Source: Calycina herbarum
Taxonomy: Eukaryota; Ascomycota; Leotiomycetes; Helotiales; Pezizellaceae
DNA: 64,000 nt
NCBI GenBank assembly: GCA_001414485.1
Contig: LLEY01000134.1
Span: forward strand, 1 to 64,000
Direction of reading: 5' to 3'
Position numbers and translations under genes: made by a program. The notes under the pieces were generated by a model, which did no database searches, was not told the DNA's origin, and saw only the letters and a program-made list of their open reading frames with translations. Numbering within the stretch: position 1 is the first letter of the stretch; every line of letters starts with the position of its first letter. Positions 24,550-38,496 of this stretch are shown in pieces.

Positions 24550-27465
24550 CTAGATAATCTGGCTAAATGTAAACTGTAAGCTAATACCCGAGCGGAGTGA
24601 GAACGATAGCCTTTGGAGGATGCTGTCCAGTGTGCCCGGATGAATTATGTATCGATCAGTAGCAGTACGTATTGCTGTGACTGTAGCAAGGTTTAAACGT
24701 CTCTTTATTGAATCCAGCAAAAAGGGCTCTGAATACTGAAGGCCACTCTTCTGCATCCATAGGTAGAAACGGTCGGTAGTGATATCTGTCATAGGAAGAG
24801 TAGGTGCAACTCTCCTCGGCAAGGCATCTTCGTCTTCAACAGAGGGGCCAATTTTTATATGGACGCGACCCGTAAAAACCTTCTTCTCGAATTGGGGAGA
24901 TTCTGCATCAGAATTACAACAGTGACAAGAAAAGTCAGCTTTTTTGCCAGCAGAATTCTGATCAACCAGTTTAATGACAAAGTTAATCTCAACTCCAGCG
25001 GAGCCTTCCTCTAATGTAATACCGTTGTGTATTACCACGTCCTGCAGTTCCACCATCTGAACTGGCTGGGCATCGCCAACAAGATGGAGAGCGGCATTCA
25101 CGGCCATTGTCAGATAGCCAGCAGCGGGAAGAAGAACTTGCTTCTGGAATTGGTGGCCGTGCAGCCATTGCACATCGCTGAATCTAAGAATATTACGCCA
25201 ACGGACTTCCTGATGTTTCCTACTTCCCGAGTCTGAGTCTGAGTCTGGGTAGCCCAGAAGCTCGTCGAAGGGTGTAGCGCGCGCACGCCACGCATTGGAC
25301 TTTTTGGATTCTTTGAGCATAGACCTGTCGTGGTCCCAGGGATATGATGGTATCTCCTTTTGAACTCGTGGCATCGTCCATTCGGTTCCGCTGCAGGCTC
25401 TTCGGAAAGCCTCAAAATCGACAGGCGGAAGTAGCGAGTTGATGTTCCTCCAGATGAAACCCAGCGCATTCGAGAATGTTTCAACGGCATCTTTGTTCCT
25501 CTCGAGCATACCACGGTAGGGAAGACTGTTGCGCAAGACATCTTTTATGATTTCGGTGGCGGGTCCTCGCAACGCTGGGTGTGGTCCGATTTCAAGAGCG
25601 AGATCAAAGTGCTCCTTCTCCACAGCGGAAGTGATGGCGTGAGAGAACAAGACAGGATTGGTCATATTTTCAACCCAGTACGTGTGCTCAAATGAGACCG
25701 AGTCAGTCATGCTTTTGCCATTACTGTTATCATTCTCTAGGCCGTACACACTAGAGTACCAGTTACAAGGACCTCCAAAGCATTTTCGGGCGGGTTGAAT
25801 GTTGGCCTCCTTGAGTGATGCAAGATAGGCCTCTTGAACAATTTCCATGTGATGAGAATGGTAGGCGATATCGACGTTAAGGATCCTGGCAAATAATGCC
25901 TTCTCGTCCATAATTAACTTGGCGTCGTCGATGGCCTCGGCATCCCCTGAGAGAGTAACACTGGAGAGCGAGTTGTTTGCAACTACAACGATCTTCCCCA
26001 GGAAGCGCGCCTGTCTGCAGAAACTTTTGGCGTCTATCGGTGACATACCTACTGCCATCATTTTCCCACTGTTCGCACGCGAGTGTTGAGTTCGAAGACA
26101 GTGATAACCTCTGTAAAATGCAATCAAAATGGCGTCCTTAGCCCCAAGGATCCCGGCAGCATATGCAGCGGCGATTTCCCCGGATGAATGACCGACGACA
26201 GCACTAAACTCTACGCCGGATTCTCTAAGCAAATCAACGAGCGCCACCTGAACAGCAGTGCAAAGGGATTGTGAGATATCAACAGACGAAGTCTGCACCG
26301 GGTCAGAAGGTTTCAGTAATTCTTCTGTAAGAGACCAAGTTGGGCCGTGTGGAATCCCCTTGAGGGCAGATTCAAGTTGCTGGATAGTCCGTCTGAAAGC
26401 TGCCGAGTGCAAGAAAAGGCCTGCTCCCATAGAAGCCCATTGAGCACCTTGTCCTGTAAACACGCCCAGAATGCGGACTTTTGGGACATTGACTGCCTTG
26501 GTAGCTATGGGGGACCGTTCCACATCTCTGATTACAGAATCTGGCCGCGTGATGAGCTCTTCTTTGCTGGTGGCCGAGAAGGACGCCCTGTATATGAACT
26601 GTGTCCGGCGAGTTTGCAAAGTCCATGAAAGCCTGGAAAGTTCAATGTTGCTTTGGTTCTTGAGGGCCGCAGAAAGGGAGATAATGGTACTTGCAAGGGC
26701 CATCGAGGAATTTGCAGACAATACAAAAGGTCCCCAACAAGACGAAGAAGAATCGAGTTTTGCTGCTGTGGACTGACCTTCCCAGCTTTCAACGATGACG
26801 TGAGCGTTTGTACCTAAAACAGGTCAGACTTTGTGGAATGCCAACTGTAGAATAAATATCATACCTCCAAATCCGAAACTGTTAACACTAGCACGTCTAG
26901 GTGCTCCCACTGGAAGTTCTGGCCAGGGTTTGAGACTGAGTACCACTTCCAAATGATGATAATACGGCTCTATCGCTAGGTTCAACTGCTTGAAATGTAG
27001 ATTGGGTGGCAGCAGCCCATGTTTCACAGCTTGTGAGGCTTTCAGGAGGCTTGCAAGGCCAGCTGTACCCTCTGAATGTCCTATAACGGTCTTGATTGAG
27101 CCAACGTAGATCTTGCCGGCTTCAAGTCCGTCCACTCCCACTTCTTGTTCGGTGAGAACCCCATGATCATGATTAGGAAAGAAGGCTGCGCTGATAGCCT
27201 CAGCCTCTTTTGAATCTCCAACCTGAGTGCCTGAACGCAGGCTTGTTAGAGGGTTCATAAGATTAAACAGTTGGAAACGGAAGAATTACCTGTACCATGA
27301 ACCTCGAAGTATTGGCAACGGTCTTCTTCCCTCTGGCAGTCTAGCCCACATCTTGCATATGTTGACTTCATAAGCTCGGTATGAGCTGCTGCATTCGGAA
27401 CGGTGAGACCTGCCGAACGACCATCTTGATTAACACCAGTGTTTGGTATTATGCTTTCAACATCA
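24550..27465 (-). pseudogene. Polyketide synthase, 3' part: KS end, AT, truncated DH
   Basis: This continues the gene that starts at 60252. Exons here are 27290-27465, 26865-27230 and 24550-26813, with in-phase GT..AG introns. Numbering the joined protein (1195 aa): KS His317 in EVHGTG and His371 in KTVIGHSEG are present; the KS ends NSFGFGGTNAHVI (intron at the last Gly). The AT has GQGAQW (562-567), nucleophile Ser651 in GHSSGE and the YHSHHM segment near 760. The DH has its His995 (WLHGHQ) and Asp1171 (HPGTLDSILQ), but the usual Gly of HxxxGxxxxP is Lys. After LDSILQ the likeness ends and the frame stops 20 residues on. MT, ER, KR and ACP are absent, so the gene was truncated independently of the insertion. 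The order KS-AT-DH is that of a reducing type I PKS. Confidence 0.92.
27451..27465. repeat. LINE-A target-site duplication, left copy
   Basis: atgctttcaacatca here equals 59347-59361. Flanks differ on both outer sides. Keeping one copy restores the KS frame across the junction. Confidence 0.95.
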
Positions 27466-27539
27466 CACACACCTTTTTTCGTAGATCGAATTTTTTGTTC
27501 TAAATCACTCGCTCTCACCTACTCGCACTTAATAAGCCG

Positions 27540-28638
27540 ATTTCCTTCTATGGAGACCTCCCTTAGAAGGCCTCCGGCCTCACCGACGCCTCTGAGAAGA
27601 GACCTAGAAAAAGGGGGAGGGCGCCCGATCCCCCCCCTTCCGAATATACAATAGCACTTTATCTTAGCAACTTCTAAAGCTCTTGAGCGTAGTACTATAG
27701 GCCAAACCTTCTTCGGAGGAACTGTAGAAGCTGTAGATCACCACCTAAGCACTGCTCTTGACAAAGCCCCTCCTAACCTTCTCTACCTCCGAGCCTTTTG
27801 TACTTAAGTTGCCGATATCAGCCTACTATTCCACCAAGCATACACCTTAGGGACACCCCCCCTACTACCCTTGATCTCAGAAACCTCCTCTATTATACAT
27901 AGAGGGGGCTCTACACTATCTACGACTCCTTCCCCCTCTCTAGGCTCGGCTGAAAATTTTTTATATACACAGACTACAAAAGGTGCCTTAGCGTCTAAAA
28001 GCATACTAGTAATAATACCCTACTCTCTCCCTCTCTCTACTAGTACTTTAAAGCTATAGAAGGACAAGAACAAGGGTTCTTTAGCTAAACTAGACCTTAG
28101 AGTCTTTATCTAACTACTCTCTAATTCCCTGGAAAGGAAACATTCTACTCTAGCTATCTTTCTTACTCTCTATAATCTAAAGATAGGCTGTAAAGAGCTT
28201 ATATAAGAGGTCCTCTTAGTTAGCTCTGGTTTCGCTATTATACTAAAGAACGAGGCTGCCTTAGAAGCCTTGTTATCGATAAAGAAGGTATTTATATAGA
28301 CGCTATTCTCTATAGCTAAGATTAAGACCTTATAAAACTAGGTAGTATACTACTTATTAGAGATACCTTAAAGTATTAAAGCTATTAAGATTAATAAAAA
28401 AGGAGTAATTATATCGACCCTCGTCTCTACTACTTCTAAAGTAGTAGCTATAGTAATTAAGGAACGAATCAGAATAGCCTCTATAAAGGTTAATATAATA
28501 AGGATCTCGTTATTAGATAAGCTGTTCTATATCTCCTAGACTGTCTTCTTTAAAGAGGAAGAAGCCTAGGACAGCTACGCTATCCTAGACATAATATCTC
28601 TTCTTAGTAGAAGAGTATTCTTTAAACCTCTTCCTAAG
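27540..28638 (+). pseudogene. LINE-A ORF1 (gag-like), first part
   Basis: With stops read through, the plus frame gives a continuous Ser/Thr/Pro-rich then Ile/Lys-rich gag-like product (VEAVDHHLSTALDKAPP early, ISLLSRRVFFKPLPK at the end). Most stops replace Gln codons, as RIP would do. Gypsy-2 interrupts it after 28638; it resumes at 35889 with a degenerate KCLYYSRPYALDD cysteine motif. Confidence 0.65.
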
Positions 28639-29072
28639 TGTCACGAATCACGTGCACACGTGATGAGTGAAAGACCAGGCGGCGTCCTGACAGGTTAAGC
28701 ACTATCGGAATACTCTTATAGTAGATAGGGATCGGTTAGGTTAGCTAAGCGATCCAAGGATTTCATTATAATGATCACGTGACGAAAAGGGACCGCTGGA
28801 TCGCTAGGCGAACCAGCTCGTTAGATCGCCAGCTCGACGAGCGAGTTAGCTACTTAGGGGAACGAAGGTTCTATATATACTAGCACGTCTACTATCTAGA
28901 TAGGAGCTTCGTACTTAACTTTAGTTATTAATCTTATTATCTTATTTAATATCTTTGATATAAGTAACGAGTTCACTTCTAAGTAAATAACCTAGTATAT
29001 CTATACTTCTTACCTATATACCAACCTTTAAGACTTAGTCATCTTTGTTTAGTTTATTTAAGTTTTATTATA
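28639..29072 (+). repeat. gypsy-2 left LTR (434 bp)
   Basis: Begins tgtcacgaatcacgtg with paired CACGTG palindromes; ends agttttattata, the RIP-altered form of gtttcgttaca. Followed by a short palindrome taagcacctgctta. Confidence 0.9.
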
Positions 29073-32000
29073 CTTTAAGCACCTGCTTAGAAGTTCAGTT
29101 ACTATAGCCCTAGTAACCCCTACTACAGTAGCTAGCTCGAATACTAGTTAAGTTAACGTTATAAGAACATCTAGAGATGTAACTAAGAGGACACCTACTA
29201 GTATATAGTTAACTAGGAACGACGATAATATTAGTATACTAGACGCCCCTAAGCCTTATAAGGTCGAAGTACTTAAATCTATTAAAGTTAAGATACTAGA
29301 TACGTATTATAAGAAGCGAAAGGAACTTAACTTATTCCTTCTCTAAATAGACATCTACTTTAACTTTAATTCTAATAAGTTCAAAGGTAATTATAACTTA
29401 TAAACCATCTTTGCTATCTCCTACCTTAGAGGATCAGTATTAGAATAGGCTTAGCTATACTTAAAAGACTTCTTTAAAAATAAGGATAAAGATAGAAAGA
29501 TAGAATTAACTAAGATTATGTTTAAATCTTAGAGAGGATTTAAAGCAACTATTAAAAAAGTCTTTAAAGACTTTGATATAATTTAAACAGCTATATATAA
29601 GCTTTTAGAATTATACTAGACCGGATTAGTAATAGATTATACTAATAAATTTTAATATTATAAAACGAAGTTAGGATAGAATATTATTACTCTTATAAAA
29701 CTCTTTTATAAAGAATTAAAGATATATATCTATAAGAAAATAGCTAAGTAGAATATATAATTCTTAACTATTATAGGTATAATCGAAGAAGTCGTCTAAC
29801 TAGATAATCGCTTATACGAATTTAGGAAGAGTAACCCTAGATATAGGGAAAAGAACAAAGGGTTAGGAAAGTAGAAGTACTCTTATACTAATAAGTATAG
29901 TAAGGAGGTAAACGCTATATAAAAGAAAACCTTTCTAAAGAAAGGAGGACTTTCCTAGGAAGAGTGAAATCATTAACATAAGTAGAACTTATATTATAAT
30001 TATAGCTAACTAAGCTATAGAGTAAATAAGTATAGTAAGAAGAAAGACTCTAAGAGAAAGAAATAAATCAATATTACTATTTAATAATAAGTAGCTTTAA
30101 CTAATTATATTAAACTTATAAATAAGAAGCTTAAAGTATAAGAATATAGAACTTAGATTAAAAATAATAAAGGAATCAGTAGTATATAAGATACTAATAA
30201 TAACAGGGATCTACTCTTTAAAGAATATTATAATATATAATTAGTAATAGAATCTAAGTAACCTTTTTAAGTAGAATATAAATTACTACTATCGACTAGT
30301 TCTTCGAAGACATTAGATTTATCTTCTAGTTTAGAAGGAGAAATAAAGAATAAAGACCTCGAAGTTAGAGAAACTTAGGCTTTCCTTAAAACCTTTAAAT
30401 AAGGAAATCGATAAGTATATATTAATAATTAGAAACTAGATTTCTAGAGTCCTTATATAATATAAGGAGTTAATCTAACTATCTTAACAACGTATATAGT
30501 TATAAGTAATAACCTTAAAATAATAACTCTAGTTAGCCTAATTACTAGAAGAAAAACTATTAAGGAAAAGGAACTAGAATAGAAATACTAACTAATTAAA
30601 AAATCTAGCTACTCTAAAGTAGGAGATATATAGAAAATATATAATATGTTAGATAAAATCAGTATATAGATATAGTAAGTTTTAATAGAATTTAAGAGAC
30701 GAATTAAAACCCCTTTTCTTAGAACACTACCTAAAGATATTATACTAAAGGAATTCGAGTAATATATTATTATTATATTAATTAGAAATAATAGGTTAGT
30801 ATTTAAGAAATATAACTTATAACAACTATTTAGTATATTATACTAGGAGTAAAGGGAGCTCGATATAACTAAGTAGGCTAAGACAGAACCAGAGGAATTA
30901 TATTATCTATTAGTAAGAGAACTATAGTTTATAGAAACAGTTTAAGAAATAATAGTATAATAGATATAATATAAACTAAGTCTAACCTTAGACTAGTTAT
31001 TATAGAAACGATTTAAAGGAATATTACTAGAGCTTACTAGAATAGTAGAATATTATCAGATATATAAGGTAGTATTATCAAATAAAGAAGAAGTAGTATT
31101 CTTTCCTTAGTCTTAGATTAAAGCTATTAAAGAAAAGAATTTAAAAGATTATATATTTAAAGTTTACTATATAAAATTAGAGATAAGTATACTAAAAGCT
31201 ACTTTAGATTATCTATATATAGGAGAACTATAGTCTATAGAAGCTATTTTAGAAACTAGTTATAAATAGATCTAATATAACTATAGATAAATACTAAAGC
31301 AATTTATAAAGGAAATTCTTAAAACTATAGGAATTATAGAATATAGATTAGTATATAAGGTAGTATACGCTAATAAGGAAAGAGTAAGATTCTTTCTATA
31401 ATATAAAGACGAGGAGAGAAAGAAGTATAATTAAGAAAATCGATCTTTTAAAGTCTAATATATTAAAGCAAAGTTAAACACTACTTTAGAAGAAAGACAG
31501 TTAGTAATAACTATAGAAATAAGAGGAAAAAAGTTATAAGTTATAATAGACTCAGGAGTAATAAGTAACTTTATCTCTCTAATAGCTTAGGAAAAGCTAA
31601 ACATTTAAATTAAAAGGATAAGACTATATTAACTAAGAGTAGTTAATAGAATAGACGTTATATATTAAAATAGAATTATTAATTAGTAAACTATTCTAAT
31701 AAAAATCAATATCAAAGAACACTATTTAGATATATAATTCGATATTATTAAAATAAGGAGTAAGGAAGTAATACTTAGTATACTATAGATTTAGGAACAT
31801 AATCTAGAAATCAACTAGAAGGCTAGAATAATAACCTTTAGTCGATATAAATACGTAGGTTTATATTTATAACTTTAAGACTAGAACGAGGTTAGCGCCA
31901 CCTCTTCTAAAGTACTAGAACACCTTATCTAGGGTCCTTCATAGGTTAGTAAGAAAGCTAATAACGAAATACCTATATAGTATAGAGAATTTAGAGCTTT

Positions 32001-35000
32001 GTTCGAAAACCTAGAAGACTTACGAGCCTTACTAGAACATTGCTTATAGGATTATAAGATTAAATTAAAAGAGGATTATTACCTCTTAAAACAGAAGCTT
32101 CGGTTATATAACTAGAAAAGCCTATAGAGAATAGAAAGTTATATAAAAGAAGGTATTAAGAAGGGATATATTAGAAGATCTAAGTTACTAATTACCTTAA
32201 ATATACTTATTATTAAGAAGAAAGACGACCTAGATAGGAGAGTATATGTTAATTATAGAGAAGTAAATTATACTATAGTTAAGAACGCTTATCTGCTACT
32301 ACCTAGCTAATACTTATAGGATAAGTTAGGTAAAGTAGTATAATTTATAAAATTAGATTAATAAAACGCTTATAGACTTATATAGATAAAAGCTAGAGAC
32401 GAATAGAAGATAGTATTTGCCTTACTATTAGGCCTTTATAAATATATAGTTATACTATTTAGACTCTATAACATACTAGCTATATATTAGAGATAAAATA
32501 ATAATATTTTAAAAGATCTTCTAAGAGTAATAGTAATTTATTACCTAGATAATATCCTAATCTTCTTAGAAAAAGAAGAAGAATATAAGAGATATATTAA
32601 AGAAGTTTTATAATAACTTATAAAAGTAAACTCTTAGTTGAAACTCTTGAAATACGAGTTTAGAGTAACTTAGACACTGTTCTTAGGATAGGTATTTAGC
32701 CTAGGGAAAATAGAAATAGATCTAGTAAAGATTTAAGACATCTTAAACTAGAAATTACTAGAGAATGTAAAAGATATATAGTCCTTCCTTAGATTTATAA
32801 ACTTCTATTGTCTGTTTATATAAGACTATATAAAGATTACTAAACTAATGTCGATACTAGTTAAGAAAGCTGTTAAATTTATTTAGAATAAATAAGCTAA
32901 GAATACTTTTTAAAAACTAAAAGCAAAGTTTATAGAAAAACCTATTCTATATGACTTTAATATAGAAAAACTAAGTATAATCGAAATAGATGCCTTAAAT
33001 ATATTTATAGGTATAATTTACTTATAACTAAATAATAAGGGAAAACTTATACCTATTATATATTATTTAAAAACATTTAACCTAGTATAATAAAACTATA
33101 GTATCTTTAATAAGGAACTACTTACTATAGTATTAGCTTTAGAATACTAGAGAATTTATTTATAGCTAGTAAAATACCTAGTTATAGTTTTATCTGACTA
33201 TAAGAACCTTAGAATGTTTACGACAACTAAGAAACTTATAATAAGACGATTAGCTAGATAGTTAGAGATATTAGAAGGATTTGATATTATTATTTAATAT
33301 ATAAAAAGAACGTTAAATACTTAAGCTAATACTCTTAGCTAGAAACCTAGATACGAGGGAAATAAGGAGTATAAGAAGATTATAATCTTAAAAACTCTTA
33401 AGAATAGAGACTTAGTACCTACTATATACGAGATAGTAGTAATAAACAATATTTAGATAGATAAGATTTAGAATATATATAAAGGTTATAATTAATATAT
33501 AAAAGGGAAATTATAGGTTCCTAGCTTATATATAAAGGAGTTTATATAAGAATACTATACTATACTCGCTTACGGTTACTAAGGAATTCGTAGAACCTTC
33601 TAGAGAATAAGATAATACTACTATATTAATCGATTATCTACGATAGTTAAGAAAGTAATAGTAGAATATAATACCTATACTAGGAATAAGGCTTCCTACT
33701 ATACTCCTTATAGATAGATAAACACTACTCTAATACTATAGATACCTTAGAAATTAATATCTATAGATTTTATTATTAAATTACTAAAATCTAAAGATCT
33801 AATAATAGGAGTTAAATATAATATAATCCTAGTTATTATAGAATAACTTATAAAATATATAATCTTAATAGTATATATAGAGTTAAGTATAGCTAAGGAA
33901 CTAGTATTTGTATTCCTTAGAGAAGTAGTCTTAAGATATAAACTATTTAAAGAAATACTCTTAGACAGAAATAAGCTCTTTACCTTAAAATTTTAGATTA
34001 CTCTTATAAAACGATTAGGTATGAAAAGAAAGCTCTCTATAGCTTTCTACTCTTAAATAAATAGAGGAAATAAACGAATAAATTAAGTAATTAAAATATA
34101 CCTTTGTTATTATATAAACTACTAGTAAGATAACTAGGTAGAACTGCTACTTTTAGTATAGTTTGCTTATAATAGTTTAGTAATAGAAATAATACTTATT
34201 ATACTATTCTATGCTAATTTTAGGTATAAATTAATAGTATATTAAGAACTACTATCTACAACTATTAATAACTAACTTACTTATATTTAGGTCTTGAAAA
34301 TCAAGAGTCTATATAAGGAACTTATAGAAGACTTATAATTTATAGTAGAAAGAAATACGTACTACTATAATAAACGACGTAGTTAGAAGCTAATACTAAA
34401 AGAGGGGGATAAAGTCTACTTAGTATAAAAGAATATTAACATAAAAAGACTAAGTAATAAACTAGATTATAAAAAACTTAGACTATTTAAAATTAAATAA
34501 GTTAAGAGACCTTTGAATTATAAATTAGTATTACTAAAGATAATAAACATCTACCTAGTATTCTATATATCCTTGCTCGAACTAGTACTATTAGGAGTAC
34601 TACCAGCCCTATTTATAGAAATTTAACTAGTAAACCTAAATACTAAGTATAAAGTTAAGAGGATTCTTAACTATAGACTTATTAGAGGATAGGTTAAGTA
34701 TTTAATAAAATAGTTAGATTACCTATATTTAGAAAATACTTAGGAACCTAGAAAAAATATTAGCTAGTACTTAGAGGAACTTTAAGAGTTCTATTATCGA
34801 AACCTAAGTCTGCCTATATTACGTAGTTAGTAGGAAAGGACTTAAGAAAGGCTAGGTCGAGGCCTAGAGCGAGGGCAGGGTTAGAAACGTCGGGCGTAGG
34901 AAGGGCGGCTAGCTTAGCAGCCTCTTCTTCTATCTGCTTCTTTTCTTCCTCCTTCTCCTTTTCCTTTCTTTCTAATTCTTTAGCAGTATCTAGCTTCTTA

Positions 35001-35455
35001 AGAGAGTTAAGACTAGCTGCTATTATTCTCTACTTCCGGGCATAAAGCAGCTTCTTCTGCTTATTAACCTAGAGGACTTTCGCCATAGCCTTATTAGCCT
35101 TATCCTCTAGTCGTTGGATCTGCGTATCTATAGACTCCTAATCTCGAATAGTTAGTATACAGTTTACCTCGTAAACGTTATAAGTCTTACTATTCTTTAT
35201 ATAACGACTATAGCGATTTAGACTTTTATCTTAAGAGGCGATATATTTATTTATAAAACTAGCTTTTAAACATCGGGTATAGGGTACTATTTTTATTTTA
35301 GATAAGTTAATTTCTTTTCTAAGAGTGATATACTTAGTATGTTTTATTAAACAATTAGGTAATATAGTAAAAAGGGAAGAAGGCTACTAGCCTTCTAACG
35401 ATATTTCTTAGGTTATACTTAAGTATAGGGATACGCTAAGCTAAGAAGGGGATAG

Positions 35456-35888
35456 TGTTACAAATCACGTATATACGTAATAAGTAAAAGACTAGGCAGC
35501 GTCCTAACAGGTTAAGCACTATCGGAATACTCTTATAGTAGATAGGGATCGGTTAGGTTAGCTAAGCGATCTAAGGATTTTATTATAATAATCACGTAAC
35601 GAAAGAGACCGCTAGATTACTAGGCGAACTAGCTCGTTGGATCGCCAGCTCGACAAGCGAGTTAGCTACCTAGGGGAACGAAGGTTCTATATATACTAGT
35701 ACGTCTGCTATCTAGATAGGAGCTTCGTGCTTAACTTTAGTTATTAATCTTATTATCTTATTTAACATCTTTGATATAAGTAACAAGTTTACTTTTAAGT
35801 AAATAACCCGGCGCATCTGTACTTCTTACCTATATACCAACCTTCGAGACTTAGTCATCTTTGTTTAGTTCGTTTGAGTTTCGTTACA
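35456..35888 (+). repeat. gypsy-2 right LTR (433 bp)
   Basis: Begins tgttacaaatcacg (RIP-altered) and ends gtttcgttaca (intact). Confidence 0.9.
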
Positions 35889-37054
35889 CTAAGGTTTCTA
35901 TAATTACATAGTACTCTAAGTACTAGGGGTAGTATAACTAAAGGAACTATAGGAAGAACTAACGATGCTGTCTATATAGTACTACTTAACACTCTAAAGA
36001 CTTTCACCCTACGTGTTTAAGACATATATAGTATAAGCTAAAGTGCCTATATTATAGTAGACCTTACGCCTTAGACGACCTAGGGTACTAGCTTAGACTA
36101 AGGAACTTAGAGACACGCCCCTCAACTGAGAATAAGAGAACTATTCAGTAAGTATATAATGAAATACAGATAAGAAGGGAGGAAGACTCCCCTTATAGTA
36201 GCTGAGACATAGAAGCTCTAGCTACCCTATAAGCTAGAGTAGACAGCTCTTCTAACTCGACTACCTCGCCTACTTCGCCTACCTTACCTACCTCGCCTAC
36301 CTCACCTTCCTCGCCTCTCTCGCCCCCCCCGCCTACCTCGCCTACCTCGCCTACCTCGCCTACCTCGTCTATCTTACTATCCTAATAAGATGATTTTAAC
36401 ACCCTTATAGATACTCTTATAAAAGAGGCCCCCGACGACCTCTCTATTTAAAGAACCCGAGGAAATACTATCATAGTTTCTCTATAAGTAGACAAGGGCT
36501 TACTAAAAACCACTGCTTCTAAGTTTTACAGATTAACGTTTATAAGTCTAGCGAGTACTAGGAGCTGGTTCTCCAACTGGCTCACTCTAGACGAGTCGAC
36601 ATAGTCCTTATCTAGGAACCGTATATATACTAGAGAGAGATTAGCCGTTAGATTATAAGACGCTACCTGAATTATACCTGCTTTACACCTATATATAACT
36701 AGAACGATGACCCTCCTAGAGTACTTATATTTATACGAAAAGGAGCAGGGATTCTCTTAAGTTAATAAACACCGATTACACCCTTGCTTAAATGCCGAGA
36801 CCTTGTTTATATCGAGATCACGCTCTCCTAAGGCCTCTTATTATATATCCTCAACGTATATAACGCCCCCCTAGGCGCTAAGGGCGCTAGAGAGGCTATT
36901 AACCTCGTCCTTTACTTATAATACATTACTATAACGAATACTCTTATAGCCGGCGACTTAAATCTAAAGAGCCAGCTCTGGTAACCGGATTTCCTTGGGT
37001 AGGAAAGCATACAAGCCCCCTCGCTTGCTAACTGGACAGAGGACAGAGGGCTAC
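35889..37054 (+). pseudogene. LINE-A ORF1 end and endonuclease domain
   Basis: Holds the ORF1 C-terminus, a low-complexity Thr-Ser-Pro coding repeat, then the apurinic-type endonuclease of ORF2: VDIVLIQEPYIY, YIEITLS, LNVYNAPLG and LIAGDLNL (GDLN at 36949-36966). It is cut at 37054 by gypsy-4 and continues at 55839. Confidence 0.75.
36265..36372 (+). repeat. 9-bp tandem repeat in LINE-A ORF1
   Basis: Repeated cctacctcg units with point changes, encoding a Thr-Ser-Pro-type linker in the gag-like product. Confidence 0.7.
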
Positions 37055-37373
37055 TATAACGGCACGAAACAGACAATACTATGAAAGAGGCATATGGAAG
37101 TGCGTTCCGTAGAATAACATGCTTAGATACTAGGCTCTAAACACGAAGGAAAAGATCAAATTAACCTTTCCCGATACTAAGGGTAAGGGCATCTATATAC
37201 AAAAGGGTTCGGACAATAACAATAGACTCGGAGGTCCGAACCGGACATTCCAATACTCGAATACGTAACCCTTACATTCCACGTAACCCTTAGCATTCCT
37301 ATACCCTAAACCGTATCCTATCTAGTACGTACACAACCTTAGCAACTCTTATTCTTAATAGCGGGCCATCACA
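37055..37373 (-). repeat. gypsy-4 left LTR (319 bp)
   Basis: tataacggcacg...gggccatcaca; less RIP-mutated than its partner. Confidence 0.88.
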
Positions 37374-38457
37374 TCCCCCTCCCTTGAAAAAGACTCGTCC
37401 CCGAGGCTTCGTATTATAGCCGGGGTCGTATCAGGGTTTGTTTTTGGTAGTGACTCGGTTGTTAGTTCTTATCTGCCTCCTATACTTAGATCTATTCAAA
37501 GAGGAGTCGGGGCGGTCCTGGTTCGTCTAGATATTTGATATAGAAGTCCCTTAGAAGGTGTGGTGAACCTTGAAAATTGTCGGCAGGATACTAGGTAGGG
37601 TCTATATCGTAACCAACCCATCTGACCTGGTATTGTAGTTGTCTCCTAAAAAGTCTACTGCCGAGAATTTCTTAAACTTCCTATTCTTATATACCCTAAA
37701 TGATTTCTAGGGGTGGCTCTAGGGCTTCTTGTCCAGGTAGGGGGGTATTCGGATCTTTAGATAGTACGTCCGCAGCGAAAACATCATAGATTAATAATCC
37801 TTCTAAGAGTTTTAGTCTATAAGAGTGTCCTACACGTTCCAGTATTTCAAAGGGTCTAGTCTACTGTTCAGCTAGCTTTCAGCTAGGTCGATTTATCTTG
37901 AGATTCTTAGTCGATAAGTAAACTCTATCACCAACGTCCCAGTCGATGGCTCTTCGGTACTGATTCGTACTATCTTACATTCTCTGCTGGGCTTTGCTCA
38001 TGTTGTCTTTGGCTACGTTCCAGGCAGAGTGCATACGTGTGGCTATCTTAACTGCCTCATCGTAATTTAGTCGTTCCCAGGGAATAGAGGTCCTAGGAGT
38101 ATTCCAATCCCACGAGGTTCGCGAATCAAGCCCGAACTTGAGCCGATACAGGGTCATACCAATAGACGAGTGCGGAAGGGTTATTTACACTCTGTCCATA
38201 AGGGGGATCAACTCGCTCCAGTTATCCTGATAGTAGGTCACGAAAGGCCTCAGCCTCTAATCGATATATCGGTTCATGATCTCTGTCTGACCATCTGTTT
38301 GTTTATGGTAAGCTATAGAGAGCTTGAGCTTAACACCGATAATACGACAGAATTCCGTCTAAAAAGCTGAGACGAATTAAGGTCCTCTATTAGACGTAAT
38401 CGATTCAGGGCAGTGACCAAAACGATAGATCCATTGTATGAAAAACTGGGCCATTTT
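37374..38457 (-). pseudogene. gypsy-4 integrase C-terminal part and chromodomain
   Basis: Minus translation gives MAQFFIQWIYRFGHCPES, then DGQTEIMNRYIDQ of the integrase core, an open stretch 37975-38157 (LKFGLDSRTSWDW), GDRVYLSTKNL, and the chromodomain YQVRWVGYDIDPT with QGSPHLLRDFY near the end. It is much less RIP-mutated than the other elements. Confidence 0.75.
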
Positions 38458-38496
38458 TAGAGTAGAGAAGTAGTCTATTCGTGGTTGTTAACGCGA
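38458..38496. repeat. 39-bp direct repeat flanking unit U, left copy
   Basis: Identical to 45569-45607. Sequence on the minus strand continues into gypsy-4 integrase. Flanks outside the 39 bp differ. Confidence 0.85.

Larger units (their letters stand above)
28639..35888 (+). mobile_element. gypsy-2: Ty3/gypsy chromovirus, RIP-mutated
   Basis: A 7.25-kb element with perfect 5-bp duplication CTAAG (28634-28638 and 35889-35893), inserted in LINE-A ORF1. The polypurine tract agaaggggatag precedes the right LTR, so it reads plus. Readable with stops ignored: gag (about 29.2-30.0 kb), reverse transcriptase with YYLDN at 32539-32553, integrase, and a C-terminal chromodomain at about 34683-34800 (LDYLYLENT, EPRKNIS). 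Stops are overwhelmingly at Gln codons. An antisense coiled-coil ORF lies between pol and the right LTR (34.8-35.3 kb). Confidence 0.93.

Noticed and set aside
27255..27518. A continuous open frame crossing 27466
   Set aside because: The residues beyond 27465 are the LINE-A 5' end read backwards by chance; the KS continues at 59361.
28639..29072. CACGTG palindromes in the LTR as a host regulatory site
   Set aside because: They recur at the same place in every LTR copy, so they belong to the element.
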